Shown here piece by piece: positions 38,157 through 47,703 of a stretch of DNA of 64,000 nt. Origin of the DNA: Candidatus Peribacteria bacterium (lineage in GTDB: Bacteria; Patescibacteriota; Gracilibacteria; UBA1369; 2-02-FULL-48-14); assembly GCA_943349825.1 (NCBI GenBank), contig CALQZQ010000005.1, positions 1 to 64,000 of the forward strand. The letters run 5' to 3'. Made by a program: the position numbers and the translations under genes. A model generated the notes under the pieces. The model was not told the DNA's origin and ran no database searches. It saw only the letters and a program-made list of their open reading frames with translations. Positions within the stretch are counted from its first letter, which is position 1; every line of letters begins with the position of its first letter.

Positions 38157-38428
38157 CAATTGGGACATATTTATTTTTTTGAAGCGGGAGCGAAGCTACT
38201 CGGATGCATGATCCTTGTACCTTCTTCCTTAATGTTTATGCTTCAAAAAAATAAATATGTCCCAATTGGCCGAAGAGGGTTTGAAACTCCATAACTGAGA
38301 AAAGCTAGGGCACCTTCTGGAAAGCATCAAACATGAAAGGAAGCGGAGAGAAAGTTCATGAACTTTCTCAAAGCGCTCCATGCTGAGCGGAAGGTGCCCT
38401 AGCTTTTGTTCTTAGGTTTTGGGGTTCA
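38157..38428 (-). repeat. Double-hairpin element, copy B (inverted relative to A)
   Basis: Hairpin 2 arms 38157-38185/38240-38268 (29 bp perfect); hairpin 1 arms 38300-38319/38388-38407; reverse complement aligns with copy A. Confidence 0.92.
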
Positions 38429-38435
38429 AAAACCC

Positions 38436-39890
38436 TTACTTCCCGTAGCGCACAGCGAGTTCAATGAAAGTGCGAAGTCCCACGCCGGTAGCGCCGTAGT
38501 GCGTGGTGGAGTCGGGTTTTTCAGCCCAGCCTGTGCCACCGATGTCGAGATGAACCCAGGGTGTTTTTTCCACGAATTCCTTCAGGAAAGCAGCACCCAT
38601 GATGGTGCCCGCACGCACGCCTTTGGCGTCATTTTTCAGATCGGTGAATTCGCCTTTGGTGAACTTCATGAAGTCTTCATCGAGTGGTAATGGCCAGTAA
38701 CGTTCGTGCTTGGCTTTCCCTGCGTCCATGATTTCGTTCGTCCACTTTTCGTCGTTGCCCATCACACCCGTGATGTTGTAGCCCAAGGCTACGGTAACTG
38801 CTCCGGTGAGAGTGGCGATGTCCACCATGCGTTTGGGTTTGAAATTCTTTTCTGTGTAGGCGAGCGCGTCTGCCAGGACCAGGCGGCCTTCCGCATCGGT
38901 GTTGGTGATTTCGATGGTTTTCCCGTTGTAGGCTCGTACCACGTCTCCAGGATGCTGTGCTCGGTCCGAGATGGCATTTTCAGCAATGGCCATCACTCCC
39001 AAGAAATAGCCGGGAAGTTTGAGCTCGGAGATGGCTTGTAGGGTGCCGAGCACGGTGGAAGAGCCTGCCATGTCTTCTTTCATGGTTTCGATGTAGCCCG
39101 TGGGTTTGAGGTTCATTCCTCCGCTGTCGAAAACGATTCCTTTTCCAATGAAGGCGATTTGAGGTTCTTTGGCAGTGGTCTTGCTGCGGTATTCCAGTAA
39201 AACCATGCGAGCACCGATGGTGGCTCCTTGGCCCACACCCACGAGTGCGCCGCAGCCGAGTTTTTTGAGTTTGGCTTCGTCGAAGATGGTGATTTTGAGT
39301 TTGTACTTTTTAGCGATTTTTTTCGCTTCGTCCACGAGGTTTTGAGTATTGAGGTCTCCGGCGCATAGGTTTACTAGAGAGCGCGTGGTGTCTGAAGCGC
39401 GCATGAAGACATCCAAGTGCTTGAGAGTTTCTTTGGTGCTTTTGTTGTCTTCTGTCACGAAGCTGATTTCTTCCAGCTTGCTGGCCTTGGGGTCTGCTTT
39501 TTTGTAATGATTGAATTCGTAAGCGCCGAGCACCATTCCGTAACCGAGTTCGCTAAAATCTTCTGTAGCTACGTTCACCGCGATGCGACTGGCCTTGGCC
39601 TTTTTAGCCACAGCTACGAGTTGGCCCCCGAGTTTTTCTGTGGCTTGTGGGATGAGTTTCCCTTTTTCGCCACGGCCCACGAGCACCACACGTTTGAAAG
39701 CTCCTCCATCGGTGAAGAGCGTTATCATCTGTCCTTCTTCTCCTTCAAACTCTTTGTTGCTGAAGCGAGCCTCTACACTTTTAGCAGTGCCACCGAGGAG
39801 TTTTTTTTCTGCCGGACTGAGCTTCGCGCCTTTGAAAAATAATAAGAAAAGGAGATCAGCTTTGGGCGCTGCGGAGAGGGTGAGTTTCAT
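38436..39890 (-). CDS. pepA: Leucyl aminopeptidase (M17)
   Basis: GKGIVFDSGGMNLKPTGYIETMKEDMAGS, NTDAEGRLVLADAL. Confidence 0.95.
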   Translation of the reverse strand: MKLTLSAAPKADLLFLLFFKGAKLSPAEKKLLGGTAKSVEARFSNKEFEGEEGQMITLFTDGGAFKRVVLVGRGEKGKLIPQATEKLGGQLVAVAKKAKASRIAVNVATEDFSELGYGMVLGAYEFNHYKKADPKASKLEEISFVTEDNKSTKETLKHLDVFMRASDTTRSLVNLCAGDLNTQNLVDEAKKIAKKYKLKITIFDEAKLKKLGCGALVGVGQGATIGARMVLLEYRSKTTAKEPQIAFIGKGIVFDSGGMNLKPTGYIETMKEDMAGSSTVLGTLQAISELKLPGYFLGVMAIAENAISDRAQHPGDVVRAYNGKTIEITNTDAEGRLVLADALAYTEKNFKPKRMVDIATLTGAVTVALGYNITGVMGNDEKWTNEIMDAGKAKHERYWPLPLDEDFMKFTKGEFTDLKNDAKGVRAGTIMGAAFLKEFVEKTPWVHLDIGGTGWAEKPDSTTHYGATGVGLRTFIELAVRYGK

Positions 39891-39943
39891 GGAGGAACGA
39901 GTGTGAAGTTTACATTGAACTCAGAGTACAATAGAGTGAGCTT

Positions 39944-41422
39944 GTGAAGCAAAAACTTTTTTACTTTTTCTCTGCGTTTGTGACTGGGGCCGCCGTGATG
40001 GCGGTGGAGATGAGTGCGACACGACTTCTGGCTCCTTACTTTGGAACGTCTCTTTTTGTGTGGACGAACGTGATTGGAGTGATCATGGTCGCTCTGGCTC
40101 TGGGCTATAGTTTAGGAGGAAAAATGGCGGATCGTCATCCCGATAAGCCGCAGCTCTACTTTTTTTGGATTGCAGTGACGGGAGTGTGGGTGCTTACGAT
40201 TCCTTTTGTGGCGCCCTTTATTTTGCCGACGCTTTCCAGCGGGTTTGGCAACTTGGAGCAGTCTTTGCGTTGGGGTTCACTCCTGGCGGTTATGATTTTG
40301 ATGGCCTTCCCGATGGTGCTGTTTGGAATCAACGTGCCTTTCACCGTGAGGCTTACGGCGGATAAAATACAAAATATTGGAGCGGTTTCTGGAAAAGTTT
40401 CCACAGTTTCCACTGTGGGAAGTTTGCTCGGCACTTTTTTACCTGCTTTGGTTTTGATCCCTGAATTGGGAACCACCAAGACTTTTGTTTTCATTGGTCT
40501 CACTTTATTTTTGCTCGCGGCTTTTGGTTTAAGAAATGTATTTTTGATGATTTTGGGTTTGCTCGGCTGCGGACTTTTTTGGGTGGTGCCTCCGGTTTAT
40601 GCGGCTGACGACTTGATTGCAGCTACGGAATCTTCTTATGGTTATGTGTTCGTGACTGAGGATGAGCGGGGAGTGCGCTACTTGCACATCGACAACAAGA
40701 TTGGAGTGCAGTCGATTTACGATCCCATGAGTGTGCTCCCGCCCGATTCCTATTATTATGGTTATTTTGGTTTGCTGCCGGCCATGATTGAAAATCCCCA
40801 GAACGTTTTGATTTTAGGCCACGCGGCTGGGAGCTTTACGCGTATTTTCAACGCCTACTATCCTGATTTGGAAGTGACGGGTGTGGAATTGGATCCGGCA
40901 GTTACGGAGATGGCCCAGGAGTACATGGGGCTCGAGGAAGCGAAGGTGAACATTGTGCACGCGGACGCGCGGCAATTTTTACTCAATACCGATGAAAAAT
41001 ACGATTTGATTTTGGTGGATACTTATCACGGTGCGAACATTCCGGCGCACTTGGCCACGGAAGAATTTTTCGGGCTCTGCCATGAGCACTTGCAGCCCAA
41101 TGGAATTTTGGCGCTGAATGCGGCTTCCACAGAGGGCGATTTTTTGGATGAACTCAGTAATTCTTTGGCAAAACCTTTTGACTCCGTACTGTCTTTTCCG
41201 GTTCCGGGTAGTTTCAATACTCTATTGGCTGCGAGGGATGGAGATGACTTTTCTTCCGTCGCCACACCTAATCCGTTGCAGGAATTTTTAGGCACTTTGG
41301 GTCGGAGTGGAATGACCATTTTGACCTATGACTCTTCTTCACCGGTCTTCCACGATGAAAAACTCTCCGAAGTGGATTTGAAGGACGAAGAAATGTTTAT
41401 GCGATTGCTGTCGAGTTTTTAG
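39944..41422 (+). CDS. Spermidine synthase-like fused membrane protein
   Basis: MAVEMSATRLLAPYFGTSLFVWTNVIG TM part; VLILGHAAGSFTRIF, DLEVTGVELDP, YDLILVDTYHG. Confidence 0.85.
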   Translation: MKQKLFYFFSAFVTGAAVMAVEMSATRLLAPYFGTSLFVWTNVIGVIMVALALGYSLGGKMADRHPDKPQLYFFWIAVTGVWVLTIPFVAPFILPTLSSGFGNLEQSLRWGSLLAVMILMAFPMVLFGINVPFTVRLTADKIQNIGAVSGKVSTVSTVGSLLGTFLPALVLIPELGTTKTFVFIGLTLFLLAAFGLRNVFLMILGLLGCGLFWVVPPVYAADDLIAATESSYGYVFVTEDERGVRYLHIDNKIGVQSIYDPMSVLPPDSYYYGYFGLLPAMIENPQNVLILGHAAGSFTRIFNAYYPDLEVTGVELDPAVTEMAQEYMGLEEAKVNIVHADARQFLLNTDEKYDLILVDTYHGANIPAHLATEEFFGLCHEHLQPNGILALNAASTEGDFLDELSNSLAKPFDSVLSFPVPGSFNTLLAARDGDDFSSVATPNPLQEFLGTLGRSGMTILTYDSSSPVFHDEKLSEVDLKDEEMFMRLLSSF

Positions 41423-41786
41423 AGTTTTCACTCAGGAACTCGTCGGTGATTTCGCGACGGCCTTTGTGCTCTTCGTGGATGCCGTGCCAGTGCAGCACTT
41501 CTTCTTCGCCGAGTTCCCAACAGAGGAACACGGGTTCATCGCGATAGAAACTGGGGAAATCGATGCGGCCTTCTTGGGGCTCACGGGAAACACAGCCGAC
41601 TTGTTTCAACTCTTCAAAATGATGTTTGAGTCGTTCGATGTGGCGCTTGCATTCGGTTTCGGTGGGGAAGACTCCTTTGCTTTGCAAAAGGATCAGCGTT
41701 TCCATTTCTCCGCGCAAATCTTCGGTAATGTCTTTCACTAAAATAAGAGCTTTGCTCGCTTCGTGGGCTGTGAAGGTTTTAACCAT
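41397..41786 (-). CDS. DUF2203-like protein
   Basis: GRIDFPSFYRDEPVFLCWELGEEEVLHWHGIHE. Confidence 0.75.
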   Translation of the reverse strand: MVKTFTAHEASKALILVKDITEDLRGEMETLILLQSKGVFPTETECKRHIERLKHHFEELKQVGCVSREPQEGRIDFPSFYRDEPVFLCWELGEEEVLHWHGIHEEHKGRREITDEFLSENSKNSTAIA

Positions 41787-41843
41787 GAGTGGGTGGTTAT
41801 TGAGTCCGTGCCTACTAACTAAAACGCTGAACCTGCAAAAATG

Positions 41844-42305
41844 TTACAGTTTTTGGATTTCTTCGAGCACTTTGGCCACGTGGCCGGTGGCTTTCACGTT
41901 GTGCCAGGCCTTCACGATCACGCCGCTTTCATCGATGAGGAAAGTGGAACGTTCTATGCCCAGGAAGGTTTTTCCGTACATGGATTTTTCTTTCCACACC
42001 CCGAAGTCCAGCATGAGCTTGAGGTCTTCGTCGGAGAGCAACGTGAAGGGCAACTGGTATTTGGCGATGAATTTTTCGTGTGAGTCTCCTGCGTCTTTGC
42101 TCACGCCGATGATTTCCACATTCAAATCTTGATAGGTTTTCAGGTTGTCGCGGAAATCGCAGGCTTCGGTGGTGCAACCGGGAGTGTCGTCCTTCGGGTA
42201 AAAATACAGCACGATTTTTTTGCCTTTGAAATCGGTTAAAGCCACGGGATTTCCGTTGGAGGAGGGAAGTGCGTAAGACGGAACTTTGTCGCCGACGTCG
42301 AGCAT
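41844..42305 (-). CDS. bcp: Peroxiredoxin, Bcp/thioredoxin-dependent
   Basis: FYPKDDTPGCTTEACDFRDN. Confidence 0.95.
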   Translation of the reverse strand: MLDVGDKVPSYALPSSNGNPVALTDFKGKKIVLYFYPKDDTPGCTTEACDFRDNLKTYQDLNVEIIGVSKDAGDSHEKFIAKYQLPFTLLSDEDLKLMLDFGVWKEKSMYGKTFLGIERSTFLIDESGVIVKAWHNVKATGHVAKVLEEIQKL

Positions 42306-42396
42306 ATAATGTTGTGGTTTGCACCACGTTATGGTTTAGCCTACGCTTTGCTTCGGCTTGGTGCTAGGATAAGAGTGATTTAACTTTAACTGATTT

Positions 42397-42981
42397 ATGG
42401 CACACTCTGCAAAAGATTTTACGGGACTGCTGGGGAAACTCCCGGGGCTTTCGGACGCTCAACTTTCCGCGCACTTCAAGCTCTACGAGGGTTATGTGAA
42501 GAAAATCAATGAAATTGAAGAAAAGTTGATGACCGTGGACAAGAGTTTGGCGAATTACAGTTTTGGGGAATACAGCGAGCTCAAGCGTCGCGAGGCGGTG
42601 GCGTTCAATGGAACCTACCTGCACGAGATGTATTTTGAAAATATGGTGGGCACGCCTACGGAAGCCAGCGCGGCACTCAAGGCAGCCATCGAAGGTTCCT
42701 TTGGCAGCTTGGCCGACTGGGAGAAGGACATGCGAGCGTCTGCCGCTTCAACGCCAGGTTGGGTGCTGCTCACTTTCAACAAAATGGACAAGAAGCTCCA
42801 CCACTACATCATGTACGAACACCACATGAACTATCCTGTGCACCAAGTGCCTCTGATGGCACTCGATTGCTGGGAGCACGCATTCATGATTGACTACGGC
42901 ATCGACAAAGCCAGCTACCTCAACACTTTTGTGAAGGCGATCGACTGGAAGGTCCTGAGCGAGAGGTTTGCACAGTTGTAA
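42397..42981 (+). CDS. sodB: Fe/Mn superoxide dismutase
   Basis: VAFNGTYLHEMYFENM, LMALDCWEHAFMIDYG. Confidence 0.9.
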   Translation: MAHSAKDFTGLLGKLPGLSDAQLSAHFKLYEGYVKKINEIEEKLMTVDKSLANYSFGEYSELKRREAVAFNGTYLHEMYFENMVGTPTEASAALKAAIEGSFGSLADWEKDMRASAASTPGWVLLTFNKMDKKLHHYIMYEHHMNYPVHQVPLMALDCWEHAFMIDYGIDKASYLNTFVKAIDWKVLSERFAQL

Positions 42982-43016
42982 AAAATGTTTATAGTGAAGC
43001 CACTTAATGCTTTTTC

Positions 43017-44171
43017 ATGAAATCCAAATTCCTCATTGCCTTTGCTGCCATTCTTGTAGTGGGTGGTTTGACCTACGCTTCCACCAATTCAGAGTCTTTG
43101 ATGGGCGCTTTTGGCGTCGGGCCGAAAGTGGTTCTCAGTTTAGCATCTTCGCCGGTTAGTGGAGAGTTGGTGGTTCCCAGCTCTGACCAACAGGTGCTTG
43201 GTTTTAAATTGCAATGTAAATCCAGAGGAGCGTGCTTGGTGACCGGTTTGGAATTCCAAGGTTTCTTGGATGACGATGGAAATGCCAGTTCCTTGGCTTC
43301 TTCTAGCGCAAGTACTACGCATGGTACCCGTCTGAGCGACTACGTGGATGATGTTAAAGTCGTGGATTCATCCAGTAATGTTGTGGCCGGACCTGAAAGT
43401 GTGAGTGGTTCTTTTACTGTGACTTTCAACGATTCTTTCAGCATCCCTGCGAACACTACTAGTACCTATTATTTGGTACTAGATACCGATTCTGGAGCTT
43501 ATGCCGATGGCGATGCAGAAAACATTGCTTTTGCCATTCGATCCAGTCAGGTGGTGGCGGAAGATTCTTCAGGCAACAGCATGACCATTCAAGGACAAGC
43601 CAATGGAGGGAAGTTGGTGCAGTTTGAAACGAGTCAAGATTCTTTAACAGTATCTTTGGCTTCTAGCCCTGTGAGCGACACGGTGGTGAAGGGGACTAGC
43701 GATGTGCCTTTTGTGGGAATCACTTTCACTTGCAATGCGACTACGGATTGTCTGGTCACGGATGTGAATATCCAGGGCTATTTGGACGATGATGGAAACA
43801 GCAGCAGTTTTGTGAGCAGTGCCTCCGGGACCACTCATGCCACGAGCCTGAGTGCTTATGTCAGTGCACTTTATTTGGCAAATGCTGACGATCCTTCCAT
43901 TGATTCTGATAATGAGAGTGTTAATTCCAGCACTTTTGCTGTGAGTTTTAGTGGCATGACGGATTTCGTCATTGCCGCTGGTACCAGTGAAAGATTCATT
44001 CTGATGGGGGACCTGTCCTCTTCGGCTTATGCCAATGGAGATGCGGAGAATATTGCGTTTGGAGTGGCGTCTGCGGCTGACGTGACAGCGGAAAATGCTG
44101 ATGGTAATTCCATCGTGGTTACCGGCACAGTCAATACGGAACCAATGGTTGTCATCACCAGTGCCAATTAG
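43017..44171 (+). CDS. Secreted protein with two tandem copies of a novel ~170 aa domain
   Basis: LASSPVSGELVVPSSDQQVLGFKLQC...GFLDDDGNASS...AYADGDAENIAFAIRSSQVVAEDSSGNSM repeated once. Confidence 0.75.
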   Translation: MKSKFLIAFAAILVVGGLTYASTNSESLMGAFGVGPKVVLSLASSPVSGELVVPSSDQQVLGFKLQCKSRGACLVTGLEFQGFLDDDGNASSLASSSASTTHGTRLSDYVDDVKVVDSSSNVVAGPESVSGSFTVTFNDSFSIPANTTSTYYLVLDTDSGAYADGDAENIAFAIRSSQVVAEDSSGNSMTIQGQANGGKLVQFETSQDSLTVSLASSPVSDTVVKGTSDVPFVGITFTCNATTDCLVTDVNIQGYLDDDGNSSSFVSSASGTTHATSLSAYVSALYLANADDPSIDSDNESVNSSTFAVSFSGMTDFVIAAGTSERFILMGDLSSSAYANGDAENIAFGVASAADVTAENADGNSIVVTGTVNTEPMVVITSAN

Positions 44172-44731
44172 GAGGCGTCTATTTTTCCCAGGAGCAGCTC
44201 GAATTTTGTGAAGCCGGTGCTTTGGTTGAAATGGCCTGCATCGGGTACCAGCGTAACTGTTGTGTTTAAGTGTCGGCTCAACTCTTCTGCGCGGTCGAGT
44301 TTGATGTAAGGGTCGTTGTCGCTGTGGAAAATTTCAAAATGGGGGCAGTTCGCCAGGATGGTGGGCCAGTTGAATTCACGTTGAGCGAAAGTCCGCATGC
44401 CATCATCGAAGGCGTTGTTCAGGATTCCAAAAACGGGGGCGACTAGAAAAGCGGCACCGACGTGGTAACGCTCGAGGATGTTCAAAATGAAGCAGCCACC
44501 CAGACTGTGGCCCACTAAAATGGTGTCTGGATCCAGGTCTGCTTCGTAGGTTTTGAAGGTTGCGAGCCAGCTTTCCAAGGTTTGTCCTTCGGGAGTGGGG
44601 AATTGAGGAACGAGAACTTTGTGGCCCCGCTTTTCAAGCTCCGCCTTGAGCCAAGGGAACCAGTTTTCGTCTGGATGTCCGCTTACGCCGTGGATGATGA
44701 AGACAGTAGCCATACTTAATTTATACTCCAA
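44168..44731 (-). CDS. RBBP9/YdeN-like serine hydrolase
   Basis: FIIHGVSGHPDENWFPWLKAELEKRG, ILVGHSLGGCFIL, HSDNDPYI. Confidence 0.88.
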   Translation of the reverse strand: MEYKLSMATVFIIHGVSGHPDENWFPWLKAELEKRGHKVLVPQFPTPEGQTLESWLATFKTYEADLDPDTILVGHSLGGCFILNILERYHVGAAFLVAPVFGILNNAFDDGMRTFAQREFNWPTILANCPHFEIFHSDNDPYIKLDRAEELSRHLNTTVTLVPDAGHFNQSTGFTKFELLLGKIDAS

Positions 44732-45678
44732 ACTTTTTTCTCCACCAAGTGGCCTTGTACCGTGAAGCCCGCGGCCATTTTGTGGCCGCCGCCGCCGAAG
44801 AGGCTGGCAATGGCGGTGAGGTCTATGTTTTCATCTTGAGTGCGCATGGAGCCTTTGATTTGGCCGTTCCAGTCTTCGGTGAGCAGCACGCAGAATTTGG
44901 CGGGGGAGGCGTGGCCCAGGTAGTTGATCAGTCCGGCGATGTCGTCTTTTTGGGCGTTCACGGCGTGGTAATCGGCTTCGGTGAGGGCGGTGATCGCGGC
45001 GCGTTTGGAGTTCAAGCTGAGGCGTTCCAGCGCGCGACCCCACAAGTGGAGTTGGGGTAGGGAGTGGGTGTGGAAGAGTTCTTTGATGCAGCGGGCATGG
45101 TCGGCGCCGAGGGCTGTGAGTCGGCCGGCAATGCGCAGCCCGGTGGCTGTGGTGTTGGTGTGTTGGAAGGAGCCTGTGTCGTAGTAGAGGCCTAGGAGCA
45201 GGGAAGTGGCCATGGTGGGCGTGATGCCCCACTGGCAGTAGGTGAAAAAGAGAAAGAGGATGAAGCAAGTGGCGGGAGCGTCTGGCAGCACCATGTTCAC
45301 GGTGCCAAAGTTGTCGTTGGACGGATGGTGGTCGATGTTGAGCAGCAAGGTTTTGTTGCGGTCGAGCAGCTCCGGTTTGTCTTCGTGAAAAGCCATGAGT
45401 TTGTGGCCGCCACAATCCACGGTCACGATCAGATCAAAATCCGCGGGATCGAAGTCTTTTTGGTAGGTGCTCGCTTGGTGCAGGAAGGCGCAATTGTCGG
45501 GGGGATTGTCTACACAAGCGGATGTCACTTCCTTGCCCATGTTTTCTAGAGCTTCGCGCAGGGCCAGGTTGGCGCCTATGGAATCGGCGTCCGGATTTTT
45601 GTGTGACAGAATCACAATGCGCTTGGCATTTTGCAGCAGTTCGCGGGCTTGGTCGAAGGAGGGAAGGGCAGGAGGCAT
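44716..45678 (-). CDS. DHH-family phosphoesterase (NrnA-like)
   Basis: ILSHKNPDADSIGANLAL, VTVDCGG, NIDHHPSNDNFG, GGGGHKMAAGF. Confidence 0.9.
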   Translation of the reverse strand: MPPALPSFDQARELLQNAKRIVILSHKNPDADSIGANLALREALENMGKEVTSACVDNPPDNCAFLHQASTYQKDFDPADFDLIVTVDCGGHKLMAFHEDKPELLDRNKTLLLNIDHHPSNDNFGTVNMVLPDAPATCFILFLFFTYCQWGITPTMATSLLLGLYYDTGSFQHTNTTATGLRIAGRLTALGADHARCIKELFHTHSLPQLHLWGRALERLSLNSKRAAITALTEADYHAVNAQKDDIAGLINYLGHASPAKFCVLLTEDWNGQIKGSMRTQDENIDLTAIASLFGGGGHKMAAGFTVQGHLVEKKVWSIN

Positions 45679-45723
45679 GATTTTTGGTCAGTGAGCCATG
45701 CTAGATTTTTTTGATGGATTTGC

Positions 45724-45762
45724 GAAGAGATCCTCACATTTTGCTCTTGCGAGGATCTCTTC
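45724..45762. terminator. 12 bp perfect stem hairpin between genes
   Basis: GAAGAGATCCTC...GAGGATCTCTTC. Confidence 0.5.
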
Positions 45763-45785
45763 TTATGTCCGGAACTACTCACTCT

Positions 45786-46397
45786 TTATTCTTGTACTGT
45801 TACGTAGGTGCGGTAGCGACTATTGATGGCACCCGCCGCTAAGATAGAGTTTCCCGTTTCGTCCTCTGCTTCTACGTCGGAGCTACCCCAGATTACAAAG
45901 GCGATGCTTTCAGGGGTTCCATTAAAATTTCCGCTATCTGTAAAGTCTACGTAGAGGGTTAGGTCCATACTTTCACTTGCTTCAAGGTTGAAGTCATCGG
46001 TGAAGAAAAGCGTTCCGTCACTTTCGGGCATCACGGGTCCGGCGACCACACTTCCATCAGCATTATTCACTAAGTAGGCATCTGTGATCAGATCGGCCAC
46101 CGACACGCCGTTGCTAGAGACTTCATTGAAGGCGGGTAGCCCGGGGTGGGTACCGTCTTCATCTACGAAACCTTGGAAAAGGAGTGAAGAAACAATGCAT
46201 TCACTGTTGTTGCTGCAGCCCAAATGGAGGCCGAGTGCAGCTACGTCGTCCGTGCCTGGAGTATAAACGTGTTCGCCGATGCTGGGTGAAAGCCCTTGAG
46301 AGAGTCTGAGGCTAACGGGCTCAAAAGGGGAAGCTTGAACGGGTGTACTGGAAATGACTAAAGAAAAGAGCAGACTGCTGGCGAGGACTTTTTTCAT
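45786..46397 (-). CDS. Secreted protein with one copy of the domain found in 43017-44171
   Basis: LHLGCSNNSECIVSSLLFQGFVDEDG...ESIAFVIWGSSDVEAEDETGNSIL. Confidence 0.7.
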   Translation of the reverse strand: MKKVLASSLLFSLVISSTPVQASPFEPVSLRLSQGLSPSIGEHVYTPGTDDVAALGLHLGCSNNSECIVSSLLFQGFVDEDGTHPGLPAFNEVSSNGVSVADLITDAYLVNNADGSVVAGPVMPESDGTLFFTDDFNLEASESMDLTLYVDFTDSGNFNGTPESIAFVIWGSSDVEAEDETGNSILAAGAINSRYRTYVTVQE

Positions 46398-46458
46398 GCG
46401 ATGGCGTAAAGAGTAATGTTCAGTAGAACATTTGAAGCTTTAAAAAAGTTTCATGTTT

Positions 46459-47397
46459 TTAAGCAAGTTTTTGTGCACTCACAAATTCAAAGGCTTTGAA
46501 GGCGGCTTTGCAACCTTCGTCGGCGCTGACGATGGCTTGTTTCCATTCGGTGTCGGTCACGTCGCCAGCGGCGTAGAAACCAGGCACGGAGGTTTCGCTC
46601 ATGCCGTTGATTTTGATTTCTCCTTTCTCGGTTTTTTCCACACCCAGTTCGTCAATCATGCTGGTGAGCGGAATGCGGCCGATTTCTATAAAAACTCCTT
46701 CTATGGGCATTTCGGTGCCGTCGTCGAACTTCACTTTTTCTACGCGTTTTTCTCCGCAAATTTCCACGATGTTGGTCTTGAGTCGGAATCTGATGTTGGG
46801 AGTGGCTTCCACGCGCTGCATGTTGATGGGTTCTGCTTTGGTGATTTTTTCGCCTCGATACACAATGGTGACTTCGGAAGCGTGTTCGGCAAGGATCAAA
46901 GATTCTTTCACGGCGCTGTCGCCGCCGCCGACGATGATCACTTTTTTGCCTTTGTAGAAGGGGGCGTCACAGGTGGCGCAGTAGGAAACGCCTTTGCCTC
47001 CCAGTTCCATTTCCCCAGGCACGCCCAGTTTTTTATAAGTGGTTCCGGTGGCGAGCAGCACGGCGCGCGCTTCGTGCACATCGGCTCCGAACTGAACTTT
47101 AAACTTATCGAATTCGGGAGTCCCGTTTCCAGCAGGTTCCTTTTCTCTCCACACACGGCTCACGCGGCTGCCGATTCGGAAGGGTACGTTGTTGGCTTTG
47201 GCGTGATTGATGAAGGCGTCCGCGAGTTCTTGCCCGCTGACCGACGTGAAGCCGGGATAGTTTTCCACGAGGTGCGTGGTGGTGATGGTTCCGCCGAGGC
47301 CTTCGGTGAGGACCACGACGTCCATGTTGTAACGGCGAGCGTAGATGGAGGCGGAAAGGCCGGCGCAACCGCCGCCGATGATGATGAGATCGTGCAT
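46459..47397 (-). CDS. trxB: Thioredoxin reductase
   Basis: IIGGGCAGLSASIYARRY, CATCDAPFYKGKKVIIVGGGDSAVKE, GFYAAGDVTD. Confidence 0.95.
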   Translation of the reverse strand: MHDLIIIGGGCAGLSASIYARRYNMDVVVLTEGLGGTITTTHLVENYPGFTSVSGQELADAFINHAKANNVPFRIGSRVSRVWREKEPAGNGTPEFDKFKVQFGADVHEARAVLLATGTTYKKLGVPGEMELGGKGVSYCATCDAPFYKGKKVIIVGGGDSAVKESLILAEHASEVTIVYRGEKITKAEPINMQRVEATPNIRFRLKTNIVEICGEKRVEKVKFDDGTEMPIEGVFIEIGRIPLTSMIDELGVEKTEKGEIKINGMSETSVPGFYAAGDVTDTEWKQAIVSADEGCKAAFKAFEFVSAQKLA

Positions 47398-47406
47398 GGA
47401 AGGAAG

Positions 47407-47703
47407 TTAAGAGTTGGAGGGAGTTTGCAGTGCTTTGATTTTAGCTTCAAGTGCGTCTGGGCGCATGTGATTTTCAATAGTGCCGTTTCCCATGATGTTC
47501 ATGAGCGGGCTGCCTTGAGATTGAATGAACACGTTGGGTCCGTCGTCGCAGTTGGAGAGACAGCCGCAGGTTTCTAAGCGGAACTGCCCGTCTGGCGTAT
47601 TTTCACCTGCTTTGATTTGGAGCACTTTCTCGGCACGTTTCAAGGAATCTTCTGCGAAATTTCTTCGACACGATCCGGCTTGGCAAACTTTGATGATGTG
47701 CAT
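47407..47703 (-). CDS. Thioredoxin-like [2Fe-2S] ferredoxin
   Basis: VCQAGSCRRN...ETCGCLSNCDDGPNVFI. Confidence 0.85.
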   Translation of the reverse strand: MHIIKVCQAGSCRRNFAEDSLKRAEKVLQIKAGENTPDGQFRLETCGCLSNCDDGPNVFIQSQGSPLMNIMGNGTIENHMRPDALEAKIKALQTPSNS

